Below are positions 50,574 through 58,978 of a DNA stretch of 64,000 nt, piece after piece. The translations under genes were made by a program, and so were the position numbers. The DNA is from Micromonospora sp. C95. GTDB lineage: Bacteria; Actinomycetota; Actinomycetes; Mycobacteriales; Micromonosporaceae. How positions within the stretch are numbered: position 1 is the stretch's first letter; the number at the start of each line of letters is the position of its first letter. The notes beneath the pieces are model-generated. The model saw nothing but the letters and a program-made list of their open reading frames with translations. It was not told where the DNA came from and did not search any database. The stretch covers positions 301,488 through 365,487 of the forward strand of contig NZ_JAGPXT010000003.1 in the NCBI RefSeq assembly GCF_018070465.1. The letters are read 5' to 3'.

Positions 50574-51313
50574 TGACCGCGTCACGCGAGGTGGCCTCCG
50601 AACATGTGGTACGGAGGCTGGCTCGGTTCGCGCTCACCGTGGCAGTCCGAGGACGCCGCGCAAACGGCGGTCCGTGGGGCGAGGCCATCCTCGCCGAGTT
50701 CGCGCAGACCTGCGGACAGTGGGAGGCCATCCGCTGGGCATTCGGCGGCATCCGAGCCGCCCTGCAGGAACGCCGCGCCGCACACCGCGAGCTTCCCCGC
50801 CGGGTGCGGATCCGGCGCCGCGCGATCAGGTTCGTGTTGACCGCCGGTCTCGCGGCGTTCGTCCTCCAGCAGTGGGTGCTGACTTTCAGCTACCAGCCGT
50901 CCCCGGCGATGGCGCCGACCCTGCAGACCTCGGACTACTTCCTCAGCGACCGCATCGGCTTCCGGCTCATCGGGCTGGACCGCGGTGACATCGTGGTTTA
51001 CCAACCGAGCGACGACCCGGGTGGTACCGCGATCCGCCGAGTGATCGGCCTACCCGGCGACCGGATCGACTGCCGCGCCGGTCTCGTTGTACGTAACGGC
51101 GCCGAGGTCGGCGAGCCGTACCTGCCAGCCGACTGCATCCCGACGATCGTCCCGGACGGCTCGGTCTATCTTCTCGCCGACAACCGCGCGATGGCCAACC
51201 AGACGGACCCGGTGGTCGATGCCGATCAGGTGCAGGGTCGGATGGTAGCCCGGCTGTGGAACGGCGGCCCGGAATCGTGGTTGGCCCCACCCGCACGGTC
51301 GGACACTCGCTGA
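50573..51313 (+). CDS. Signal peptidase I-like membrane protein lacking catalytic Ser and Lys
   Basis: 246 aa. The N-terminal 80 residues resemble the helical prefix found after PadR genes (VVRRLARFALTVAVRG, WEAIRWAFGGIRAAL), then one transmembrane helix and an S26 domain: YQPSPAMAPTLQTSDYFL, LDRGDIVVYQP, AIRRVIGLPGDRIDC and LLADNRAMANQTDP. Where active enzymes have Ser-Met and Lys-Arg, this one has Ala-Met and Arg-Arg, so it should not cleave signal peptides. Start is coupled to PadR. Perhaps a binding or regulatory pseudoenzyme; role unknown. Confidence 0.8.
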   Translation: MTASREVASEHVVRRLARFALTVAVRGRRANGGPWGEAILAEFAQTCGQWEAIRWAFGGIRAALQERRAAHRELPRRVRIRRRAIRFVLTAGLAAFVLQQWVLTFSYQPSPAMAPTLQTSDYFLSDRIGFRLIGLDRGDIVVYQPSDDPGGTAIRRVIGLPGDRIDCRAGLVVRNGAEVGEPYLPADCIPTIVPDGSVYLLADNRAMANQTDPVVDADQVQGRMVARLWNGGPESWLAPPARSDTR

Positions 51314-51728
51314 TCCGATCCGGCCCGCCGTTGAGCGACAACGGCGTGCGCCGACCGCACTCTCATGGCTTCACATCGCTGCCTGCTGCCGTCGACCTTG
51401 CGCCTGACACATTCGCAACACCAGCCGGCAACCGATGGCCCTCACCACGAGCGCCAACAACGCTATCCGTATCCTGCCGCCGTCCGCGCGGGTTTGGTGT
51501 CCCCGCAGGCCGTGGGTAATTGCTTGACCGGCCGAACGCTGCCGGATGCCGGTGAGGGGTATGGTCACAGGTGGCGCCGCCCGCGCGCCGTACCTCCTGA
51601 CCGGCGACCACGCACGCCGGCGATGCGGAGGCGAAGGTGGCCTTCATGCCGTCGCGGAGCGTTAGTGGAAGCTGTCCATATCCAGCCGTAGGCAGCCGGA
51701 CGGGGCGTTATTGCGGCGAGGCAGGCGG
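51314..51728. other. Intergenic, no gene seen
   Basis: No supported gene on either strand. A minus-strand frame at 51371-51568 (IRIALLALVVRAIGCRLVL) is hydrophobic but has no ribosome site or recognisable relative. Confidence 0.45.
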
Positions 51729-52784
51729 TCAGAAGACGTAGGACGTGTAGTTGTAGGGGCGGCCTCGTTCATAGATGGCACGCAACTGTGGTTGCCTGAC
51801 CTCGGGCAGTCGGGCCAGAACGCTGAGGAAGATGTGGCCGTCGGGCTCGAACCGGTAGCCCGGGAGCAGTGCCGGCAGGGCCTCCGGCGGGACCGGGGCC
51901 GACCGGCCGAGCGGCTTCGGGGTTTGGTGGAACGCGAGGTGCCGCCAGCTGTCCCAGGCCAGCGGGACCGGTTTCGTCGGCGGGGCTACCGGCCAGGGTT
52001 CGCCGGTCTGTGGATGTTCCGGGATGAGGGCGAAGTCCCCGTCGGGGTCCGGAAGGCCGGGCCCGGCCAGGACGAGGGTGCGCTCCGGTCTCGTGCCGAC
52101 CGGGCCGACGAGACGGCCGAGAGTGGACCGGAAGACCTCGGCAACCTGGTGTTCCGGGATCAGGATCGGGTCGCCGCCCGAGGCCGCCAGTAAGTGTGCC
52201 AGCGCCGAGGCTGCGGTGGCCGCCCACATCGGGTGCCAGCCGCCGCCCGGTTCGGACGGCGGGATACCGGGCCGCTGGTCGATCAGGTCCGCCCAGTCGA
52301 GTACCGGGTGTGGGCCGGGACCGTCCTCGATTACGCGGGTGGTGCGCGGGTCCAGCCAGATCGCCTGCCGCAGTCCACAGTCGTCGATCCGGATGGCCAC
52401 CGGTGTGCCGCAGGTGAGGCAGACCATGTTGGGCTCGCCGCCGTCGAGGCCACAGCACCCGGAGTCGCCGACCCGTGCCAGGTCGATAACGGCGCCGCGG
52501 ACGTCCCCCGGGGCGAGCAACACCCGGTCGACCGGCCCGGCGGAGATGCTGAACCTGGGCGCGTACCAGCCGAGCGTCTCGGCCTCACCGGCTTCTAGTT
52601 CGGCCCACCGGCGCCATGGCGGGCCAGAGGGCAGCGGATTCACCGCGAACGTGCCCGGCTCCAGTGCCGGCGCAAGCGATCCCGGCCCGTTCCCGTACTT
52701 TTGGTCCGCGTGGACGGGCAGCGCCACCCTCGACAGCGGAACCGTCAGAGTGGCGTCGCAGCTCCTGCAGCCGAAAACCGTCAT
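51729..52784 (-). CDS. Zinc-ribbon-containing hypothetical protein
   Basis: 351 aa starting MTVFGCRSCDATLTVPL, with a second Cys pair in NMVCLTCGTPVAIR and CC in DSGCCGLDGG: likely one or two structural zinc sites. The remainder has no recognisable catalytic motif (LAPGDVRGAVIDLARV, LIPEHPQTGEPWPV). It resembles a family of actinobacterial proteins of unknown function. ATG 52784, single gene. Confidence 0.7.
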   Translation of the reverse strand: MTVFGCRSCDATLTVPLSRVALPVHADQKYGNGPGSLAPALEPGTFAVNPLPSGPPWRRWAELEAGEAETLGWYAPRFSISAGPVDRVLLAPGDVRGAVIDLARVGDSGCCGLDGGEPNMVCLTCGTPVAIRIDDCGLRQAIWLDPRTTRVIEDGPGPHPVLDWADLIDQRPGIPPSEPGGGWHPMWAATAASALAHLLAASGGDPILIPEHQVAEVFRSTLGRLVGPVGTRPERTLVLAGPGLPDPDGDFALIPEHPQTGEPWPVAPPTKPVPLAWDSWRHLAFHQTPKPLGRSAPVPPEALPALLPGYRFEPDGHIFLSVLARLPEVRQPQLRAIYERGRPYNYTSYVF

Positions 52785-52987
52785 GTATCCCCCGCTTGGC
52801 CACTGACGCGCCTAGATGATCGGCCCAGCTCGCCGGCCGCGCTGGTAGAAACGAGCCATGGTCGTGAGCATAGATCCACTCGTGCGCGGATCTGGCAGAC
52901 CGGGCGTCACGGAGCGCAGCCGCTGCCCATGGGCAGGCGCGAGGACACGCCCGAGAAGGGTGCGACCATCGTTCAGTGTTGGTGCGG

Positions 52988-53716
52988 TCAGTGCGTTCGT
53001 TGCGCCACGAACACGTACTCTCGCCCAGGACGGTCTGGGGCCTCGCGGACGTCGATGGTGGTGAAACCGCTGGTCACCAGGGTCTCCTCAACCTCTGCTC
53101 GACTGCGGAACCTGAGGGTGGAGTCCGACTCCACTGAGAAGCCGTCAGAGGCGAAGGTGTACGTGTACCGGAAGGAGACATAGGGCAGCGCCACCCTGGT
53201 GACTTCCATGCGCCGTTCGACCTCACCGATGCCGGGAAGGTTTCGGGTGTCGGGGTCAGTGTCGACGACCCATTCCTCCCAGGCGCGGCGCTGCGGGCGT
53301 CTCGTCTCGAACACGAGGTGGCCGCCGTCGCGTAGCGCGCCATGAATGCCCCGGAGTGTCGCGCTCCAGTCGTCGTCGTGAAGGAAGACTTGAGCCACGT
53401 TGCCGGTCATCAGCGCGATGTCAGCTGACAGCGCGGGGAGCGTCGTGGCATCCCCGTGGAGCCAGGTGACCGATGCGGCGCCGGGTTTGGATACCGCCGC
53501 CTCGAGGGAGGCAGCGGCGGGATCAACGCCGGTTACATGTCGTCCACTTCTCGCTAGCAGGATGGCCAGGGATCCGGTACCGCATCCGATGTCGAGCACG
53601 TATCGGGCGTCGAACTCGTCGACGATGCGAAGATATGCGTCGAGATCTGCGCGGTCGCCATCGAACGCATCGTAGACAGGCGCGAGGCGCGGGTGGGCAA
53701 AGATCGCGTCGGGCAT
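52988..53716 (-). CDS. Class I SAM-dependent methyltransferase
   Basis: 242 aa. Motif I YVLDIGCGTGSLAILLARSG, acidic GVDPAAAS, motif II region ALMTGNVAQVFLHDDDW, then the beta-6/7 hairpin YRYTFASDG-type C-terminus. ATG 53716 (MPDAIFAHPRLAPVYDAF) begins homology; the open frame extends upstream. Broad-range methyltransferase, acceptor unknown. Confidence 0.9.
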   Translation of the reverse strand: MPDAIFAHPRLAPVYDAFDGDRADLDAYLRIVDEFDARYVLDIGCGTGSLAILLARSGRHVTGVDPAAASLEAAVSKPGAASVTWLHGDATTLPALSADIALMTGNVAQVFLHDDDWSATLRGIHGALRDGGHLVFETRRPQRRAWEEWVVDTDPDTRNLPGIGEVERRMEVTRVALPYVSFRYTYTFASDGFSVESDSTLRFRSRAEVEETLVTSGFTTIDVREAPDRPGREYVFVAQRTH

Positions 53717-53818
53717 GGCACAGAACCGTAGCGATACGGAATGTCCGAGACCAGCAATAATCGACGCGGTTGCGATACCGCTCATGCCGCACCGAACGCG
53801 GCGGCCTGATGTACTGCG

Positions 53819-54070
53819 TTACCGCTTCTGTGCTCGGTACTCCCGGAGCAGCGCCGTGATCTTGGCGTAGTTGCGGGCGCCGTTCAGCTCATTGAGCAAC
53901 TCGTCTGGGCACAGCTCATAAAGGTCGCCCCACCACCGGCGAGCCCGGTTGTCCCAGATCCGGTAGCCGCCGTCAACGCCCCTCGCCACGTACCTTCGCC
54001 TCGCCACCGGTGGCAAGGTAGCAACGTCGTTACCCGACTGCATGCGGTTTGCGGCCGCCCAGTTCGGCAC
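53819..54070 (-). CDS. Small hypothetical protein
   Basis: 83 aa, tryptophan-rich centre (YRIWDNRARRWWGDLYEL) and a basic C-terminus (KITALLREYRAQKR). No family recognised. Separated by about 100 nt from the methyltransferase. Protein-like composition; no ribosome site clear enough to fix the start. Confidence 0.5.
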   Translation of the reverse strand: MPNWAAANRMQSGNDVATLPPVARRRYVARGVDGGYRIWDNRARRWWGDLYELCPDELLNELNGARNYAKITALLREYRAQKR

Positions 54071-54137
54071 ACTGATCGGCTGCTGGTCGCGCTTTGGCTG
54101 GTCGAAGCTTGGACGGTAGTGGGTTTAGCGTGGCCGG

Positions 54138-54607
54138 ATGCTTGACCTGAGCAGGTTAGATCTGGAGGAGATCGCTACCGTGATCGAGGACCAGACGGAC
54201 TACGAGCACCGATGGCTGATCAACCCGCGAACCGGTGAGATCGTATTCTGGACGACGGACGGGGCGTCGACGGGCATACGCCGGTTGACCTTGACGACCT
54301 CGACCTGGTGGGCATCGACCCGCTGCCGTCCTCCGTGTGGTACCAGGACATGGCCGACTTCGCGGAGAGGATCAGTGACGCGGCGGTTGGCCACAGACTC
54401 GCGCGAGCGATCCAGGGCCGGGGTGCCTTCCGCCGGTTCAAGAACGAGTTACACGAGGAGTACCCGCACCTGCTGCCGGCGTGGCACGCCTTCCGCGACG
54501 TGCGCTCACGGCGGCGGGCGGTGAAATGGCTGGTCGACAACTCGCTGATCGACCACGAAACGGGCGAGCGTGTCATGGTTGGACACCCGAATCCCGACCT
54601 TCCCTGA
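54138..54607 (+). pseudogene. UPF0158-family protein, frameshifted
   Basis: Opens with LEEIATVIEDQTDYEHRWL and RTGEIVFWTTDG, the N-terminal half of UPF0158, then the frame shifts (between about 54262 and 54285) to VDLDDLDLVGIDPLPSSVWY, FAERISDAAVGHRLARAIQG and FRRFKNELHEEYPHLLPAW, the diagnostic C-terminal half. All of the normal length is present across two frames. Function of the family is unknown. Confidence 0.78.
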
Positions 54608-54698
54608 GCTGGCGCCTGCGCCGCAACGTCCCCGACGACGACGAACGCATGCGCCTGCCGCTGGTGCTTGCCGTCGCTCGCCCGCTGCATACACGTGG

Positions 54699-55046
54699 GC
54701 GTTACTGCGAGTATTCGGCGTGGTGATCTTCGACAGCCTGTACCTGATCACCGGCCGATCGGGGTTTTCCGTGGCAGCCGGGTACATGATCGCGGCGGGA
54801 ATCATTGGTGGGCTCGTCGCGGCGCTGTTCGGTTTCCTGGACTTGCGTGTGATCAGCGGGCTGCTGCGCGCCCGCGCCGACAACCGGCATCCCGATGGGC
54901 TGACCTTGATGCTCAGCTTCGCCGGCGTCGCTCTGGCCGGCGTCACCGGATGGCTTGCTGACGAGATGGTCGAGCGGCTGGGGGTTGGCGTGGACGACGG
55001 TGCCAACGTGAACGCGCCGAGTTCACTGACCCACAAACATGTCTGA
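54699..55046 (+). pseudogene. DUF2231 membrane protein, internally deleted
   Basis: Contains ALLRVFGVVIFDSLYLITG, AAGYMIAAGIIGGLVAALFG and, at the C-terminus, LMLSFAGVALAGVTGWLADE with LGVGVDDGANVNAPSSL, all typical of DUF2231. The N-terminal HPxHP segment and the central membrane helix are absent, the join falling near RVISGLLRARADNRHPDG. The upstream frame runs into the UPF0158 pseudogene. Probably non-functional. Confidence 0.6.
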
Positions 55047-55134
55047 CTCCCGCAGGGCGGCGGGTCCACCACCATCCAGAACCACGGGCAGGCAGCAGGC
55101 CAGGCGCGGCTGAATGCCCACCCGATGACGTGGT

Positions 55135-55677
55135 ATGGCGGCGGAGAGCGCGGGTGGTGGGCAGGTGAAGGACTTGTGGAAGCTGTTCGTTCCTGACACG
55201 CCGCTGTGGGAGATCGCCCTGCGGGGCAGTGTGATCTACCTGTCGATCTTCTTCCTCCTGCGCGTCCTGCACAAGCGGGAGAGCGGCAGCACCGGCGTCA
55301 CGGATCTGCTGGTCATCGTGCTGATCGCCGACGCCGCGCAGAACGCGATGGCCGACGACTACACGTCGATCGCCGACGGGGTACTGCTGGTGTCGGTGAT
55401 CATCGGCTGGGCGTACCTCCTCGACGCGATCGCCTACCGCTGGCCCGCCGCCGCGCGGATCATCAATCCCAAGTCCCTGGTGCTGGTGCGAGACGGCCGC
55501 ATGCTGCGCCGGAACATGCGTCGTGAGCTGATCACCGAGGATGAGCTGTACAGCCAGCTCCGCCGGCAGGGCATCGAGCGTCTGGACGACGTCAAGGAGG
55601 TACGAATCGAGTCCGAAGCCAACTTCAGCGTCATTTCCCGCAACACCCACAAGCCCTCGCGACCGGACGTCGGCTGA
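55135..55677 (+). CDS. DUF421 (YetF-type) membrane protein
   Basis: 180 aa: three N-terminal helices (ALRGSVIYLSIFFLLRVLHKR, VTDLLVIVLIADAAQNAMAD, LLVSVIIGWAYLLDAIAYR) and a cytoplasmic DUF421 domain (PKSLVLVRDGRMLRRNMRRE, ITEDELYSQLRRQGI, VKEVRIESEANFSV). Complete for the family. Start ATG 55135; GTG 55165 is possible. Role of YetF-like proteins is not settled. Confidence 0.88.
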   Translation: MAAESAGGGQVKDLWKLFVPDTPLWEIALRGSVIYLSIFFLLRVLHKRESGSTGVTDLLVIVLIADAAQNAMADDYTSIADGVLLVSVIIGWAYLLDAIAYRWPAAARIINPKSLVLVRDGRMLRRNMRRELITEDELYSQLRRQGIERLDDVKEVRIESEANFSVISRNTHKPSRPDVG

Positions 55678-55824
55678 CGCCGTTCGCACCCAGCCCGTGG
55701 CGAACTGGCGGACGGTTGCGGACACGATGACCGCCAGCGTGATCAAGAGCACGAAGAGACCTCTCCGCGGAGGTAGTGCGGCGGTGAAGGCGTGTACCTG
55801 TTAGTGGGTCTTGGGGACCGCGTG

Positions 55825-55853
55825 CTACGTAGCGTCATGTCGAGCTGGCCCGG
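55825..55853 (+). repeat. Dispersed 29-nt repeat, pair with 61371-61399
   Basis: Two intergenic copies share CTACGTAGCGTC, then TG, then CGAGCTGGCCCGG with two mismatches over 29 nt. It may be an extended version of the shorter dispersed intergenic motif. No coding function. Confidence 0.65.
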
Positions 55854-55913
55854 ATGCCGGCCGGACGCCGGTAAGCGGACGTAACGACCGTCTGTATGGC
55901 GAGCCGGACGCCG

Positions 55914-56309
55914 TCATGGACGCCCGCCCGCGATCTCGGCGTCGCTCCGAAGAATGCAGAACTCGTTGCCTTCCGGATCGGCAAGGACAACCCATCCCGT
56001 TCCGTCGGCATTGCGACGGTCGGTTACGACGGCCGCGCCGAGCTCGGTCAGCCGCGCCAGTTCCGCGTCGCGGGTGCCGTCGACGGGACGCAAGTCGAGA
56101 TGGATCCTGTTCTTGACCTGCTTTATGTCCGCCACCTCGATGAAGAGCAGGCGGTGCCGCCCGTCACGGGAGTAGATCATGCATTCCTCTTGGCCGGGCT
56201 CGTTTGGATCGTCCGGGTCCTCGCTGTAGTCGAGAACGACTTGCCACCAACGAGACAAGGCAAAGGCGTCGGCGCAGTCCACGGTGGTGTGGGAAACGTA
56301 GGAGGTCAC
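55914..56309 (-). CDS. VOC (glyoxalase-like) protein
   Basis: 131 aa Glyoxalase_6-type: SYVSHTTVDCADAFALSRWW with the first betaalphabeta unit, HRLLFIEVADIKQVKNRIHL, and the C-terminal DPEGNEFCILRSD metal-binding end. GTG 56309 has GGAGG-type context weak; an upstream extension is arginine-rich. Substrate unknown, often metal-dependent or binding proteins. Confidence 0.85.
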   Translation of the reverse strand: MTSYVSHTTVDCADAFALSRWWQVVLDYSEDPDDPNEPGQEECMIYSRDGRHRLLFIEVADIKQVKNRIHLDLRPVDGTRDAELARLTELGAAVVTDRRNADGTGWVVLADPEGNEFCILRSDAEIAGGRP

Positions 56310-56771
56310 CACTGGATTATCGCAAGGCCAACGCTGTACGCGCCGCGAGCGCACGTTCATACGGCTGTCCCGCTGGCGTGGTTCACGCTACGAGAGACCG
56401 GCGAGCGCCGCACCGCACACGCGGGTAGGGTTCCGCGAGCCAGGGTGATGGACCTGATCGTCGCGGGGCCGCACACAAAGGCGACCGGACCTGCCGCCGC
56501 TCGGGCGTTACAGTGCGTGACGGACGGACGACGGCGACAGGCGCGTTCGTAGCCGATAACCGTGCGTCGGGCCGAGGTAGGCCGCGAACCGGTACATCGT
56601 CGCCGTGGGTGACGGCGATGCTGATCGTCAACTTCCCGGACGTAGCCGAAATCTTCACCCCTAGCCGGACGGCCACACCGACTCGTGACTGTAGAACTTC
56701 ACAAAGTTTCTGCTAAAGAATTGCCAGCGCGAGGGTTTCTGTTACCAACAGGTAGCCGCGACCATCCTCCT
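56310..56771. other. Intergenic, no gene seen
   Basis: About 460 nt without a supported gene. The last 100 nt are less GC-rich than the surroundings, consistent with the upstream region of the small membrane protein at 56772 or with acquired DNA. Confidence 0.45.
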
Positions 56772-57140
56772 ATGGGAAGAGACGAAGATCACGTCAGTCG
56801 TTCGGTCGACTGCTTCGACAGAACCGGCCGACGTCTGTTCATTCTCGGAGTACTGCTTCTGGTCATGCTTGGTCTCGTCGCCGTGCCGCTAGCCCTGGCT
56901 GTGCATACAGGACTGCCGGCTCTCATCGAGAAAAGTGGTGGCGGACCACTGCTTGCGGGGACCCTCGCAAGTTTGGGTGTTGCTGTAGCAGGGATCTTCT
57001 CTGGTGCTGGTCGAATGCTTCGAGCGATACCTGCGATCCTCCAAGCACGCAATGATCACCCAGCCTTGCCCACGAAGGACGGACGCTTACTGAAGAGCAA
57101 TACGGACAAGCTCGGTATCGGCGCCGGCGTTCGTCGTTGA
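56772..57140 (+). CDS. Small membrane protein, function unknown
   Basis: 122 aa from ATG 56772 with two transmembrane helices (LFILGVLLLVMLGLVAVPL, LAGTLASLGVAVAGIFSGAG) and a polar C-terminus. Slightly lower GC than neighbouring genes. No family recognised and no clear ribosome site. Alternative starts upstream exist. Confidence 0.5.
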   Translation: MGRDEDHVSRSVDCFDRTGRRLFILGVLLLVMLGLVAVPLALAVHTGLPALIEKSGGGPLLAGTLASLGVAVAGIFSGAGRMLRAIPAILQARNDHPALPTKDGRLLKSNTDKLGIGAGVRR

Positions 57141-57425
57141 GCCTGCGGTTCTCGCCCTGACTGCACTCGGCAGTCAATAGCCAGCCTCGCGGGCCGACTC
57201 GGCCGCGTAGAGGAGGGCTGCGATGTGCTCCGCACGGCCCATGTATCGATTATTGAGATTCCTTCCCAACAAGCAGGCCGCCATCGCCGCAGGGCCGCCG
57301 ACGGCCCATCCTGATCTGCCGCGGAGCGCTCGTCGCGGACGGTACTGCGGTGGGGTCGCTGGGGCTGGTTGTGCCGATGAGCGTGTCAAGACGATCATGT
57401 CGTTGCGGGGCGCCATGCTGTGCTG

Positions 57426-58172
57426 ATGCGACGAGTTACGGTGCTCGGAAGCTGTGGCGCCTACCCGGAGCCGGGTAGGGCCTGCAGCGGTTTCCTGGTG
57501 GAATGGGACGGCTTCCGCCTCGTGCTTGACCTCGGCTACGCCGCCCTGCCGCGGCTGTTGGCTCACTGCCCCGACGTCGATGTGGACGCCGTCGTCATCA
57601 CTCACGAACACCCCGACCACTGCATCGACCTGCACGGACTGTTCCGGATACGCCTCTACGGTGAAGGGGACGGCTCCAGGCTGCCGCTGTACTGCACGCC
57701 AGGTGTGTTGACTCGCCTCAGCGGTCTGGAACCCGAAGCCGACCTGCGTACCGTGTTCGACGTGCACGAGCTGCCCGGGATGTATCGCGTCGGTCCGTTC
57801 GAGCTTAGCGGCGTCCCGCTTCCCCACTATGTGCCCAACGTCGGTGTCCGTCTGCAGAACAACCAGGTCGCGCTCGCCTACACCGGCGACACCGGGCCAG
57901 ACCCGCTTCTGGCGGAACTTGGTCGGAACAGCGACCTGTACATCGTTGACGCCACCGACCGGAAAGGCGAGCCGCAACAGCCCCACCGCAACCTTCTTAC
58001 TTCCGAGGAAGCAGGACACTGGGCCACCCAGGCCGGCGCGCGCAGACTGCTGCTCACCCACTTCTGGCCAGGCAACGATCGGGCTGCCTCGGCGGCCGCG
58101 GCCCGGTCGGCCTTCGGCGGCGAAGTACTCATCGCCGATGAAGACCTCGTTGTCCCACTCGGCCCAACCTGA
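57426..58172 (+). CDS. MBL-fold metal-dependent hydrolase (RNase Z-like)
   Basis: 248 aa metallo-beta-lactamase fold. Metal ligands: ITHEHPDHCIDLHG (HxHxDH), LPHYVPNVG, YTGDTGPDPLL and LLTHFWPGN. The N-terminal VTVLGSCGAYPEPGRACSGF is typical of the RNase Z/PhnP-like branch. ATG 57426 or GTG 57420. Stand-alone. PhnP is a phosphodiesterase of C-P lyase pathways, so a link with phosphonates is conceivable, but the gene is 22 kb away from the cluster and the family is broad. Confidence 0.88.
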   Translation: MRRVTVLGSCGAYPEPGRACSGFLVEWDGFRLVLDLGYAALPRLLAHCPDVDVDAVVITHEHPDHCIDLHGLFRIRLYGEGDGSRLPLYCTPGVLTRLSGLEPEADLRTVFDVHELPGMYRVGPFELSGVPLPHYVPNVGVRLQNNQVALAYTGDTGPDPLLAELGRNSDLYIVDATDRKGEPQQPHRNLLTSEEAGHWATQAGARRLLLTHFWPGNDRAASAAAARSAFGGEVLIADEDLVVPLGPT

Positions 58173-58321
58173 TCCTCGATCGACCCTCTTCTCGCCGCGG
58201 AAGCAGATGGTGTCATCGCCCGGTCGCACCGGGCGGCCTTCGGCGGGCCGCCTGCGAGATTGGGACCCGTGCGGTTGGAGGAGGCAGGCGGAGTGGCGTG
58301 CTGCGGCTTCCCCCATGCCGG

Positions 58322-58978
58322 TCAAGTCTCCGTTACTAGCCGGTTTTCCCAGGCCCAGGCGGCGATCTCGGTGCGGTTTCGTAGCTGCAGCTTGTCCTGA
58401 ATGTTGGCCACATGGGTCTTCACGGTGCTCAGCGAGATGAACAGCTCTTGCGCGATCTCCTGGTTTGTGCGCCCCCGGGCGAGGCACTTGATCAGTTCGA
58501 TCTCGCGGTCGGTCAGCGATGGGGCAGGCCGGCGCGGTGACCACGGCGCGATCGGCCCGAACTGTTTCAGCAGCCGCATCGTGATCGATGGCGCCACCAT
58601 CGCGTCTCCGGCGTGCGCGGCCCGCACCGCCTCGGCTAGCAGAGCCGGTCCCGAGTCCTTGAGGATGAACCCGACCGCCCCCGCCCGGAGTGCGCTGTAC
58701 ACGTACTCGTCCAAGTCGAAGGTCGTGATGATCACGACCCGCAGTGGGTCGCGCACGGCCGAACCGGCGAGTGCGCGGGTCACGTCGAGGCCATCCAACC
58801 GCGGCATCTGGATGTCCACCAGGCAGACGTCCGGGCGAAGTTCCCGGGCGAGGCTGATCGCCTCCGGGCCGTCGGCGGCCTCTCCGACCACCGTGATGTC
58901 CGACTGGCTCTCCAACAGCAGCCGAAGCCCTTGGCGGACGATCGCCTGGTCCTCGGCGACGAGCACCCGGATGGTCAT
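58322..58978 (-). CDS. NarL/LuxR response regulator
   Basis: 218 aa. Receiver domain with VLVAEDQAIVRQGLRLLL, phospho-Asp in VCLVDIQMPRLDG, Thr in VVIITTFD and Lys in GFILKDSG; LuxR HTH LTDREIELIKCLARGRTNQE to VKTHVANI. ATG 58978 overlaps the kinase stop (ATGA). Complete counterpart of the partial regulator at the start of the window. Confidence 0.95.
   Translation of the reverse strand: MTIRVLVAEDQAIVRQGLRLLLESQSDITVVGEAADGPEAISLARELRPDVCLVDIQMPRLDGLDVTRALAGSAVRDPLRVVIITTFDLDEYVYSALRAGAVGFILKDSGPALLAEAVRAAHAGDAMVAPSITMRLLKQFGPIAPWSPRRPAPSLTDREIELIKCLARGRTNQEIAQELFISLSTVKTHVANIQDKLQLRNRTEIAAWAWENRLVTET

Noticed and set aside
57426..58172. PhnP-like C-P lyase pathway enzyme belonging to the phosphonate cluster
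   Set aside because: No other phn genes nearby and 22 kb from the cluster; MBL-fold family is too broad.
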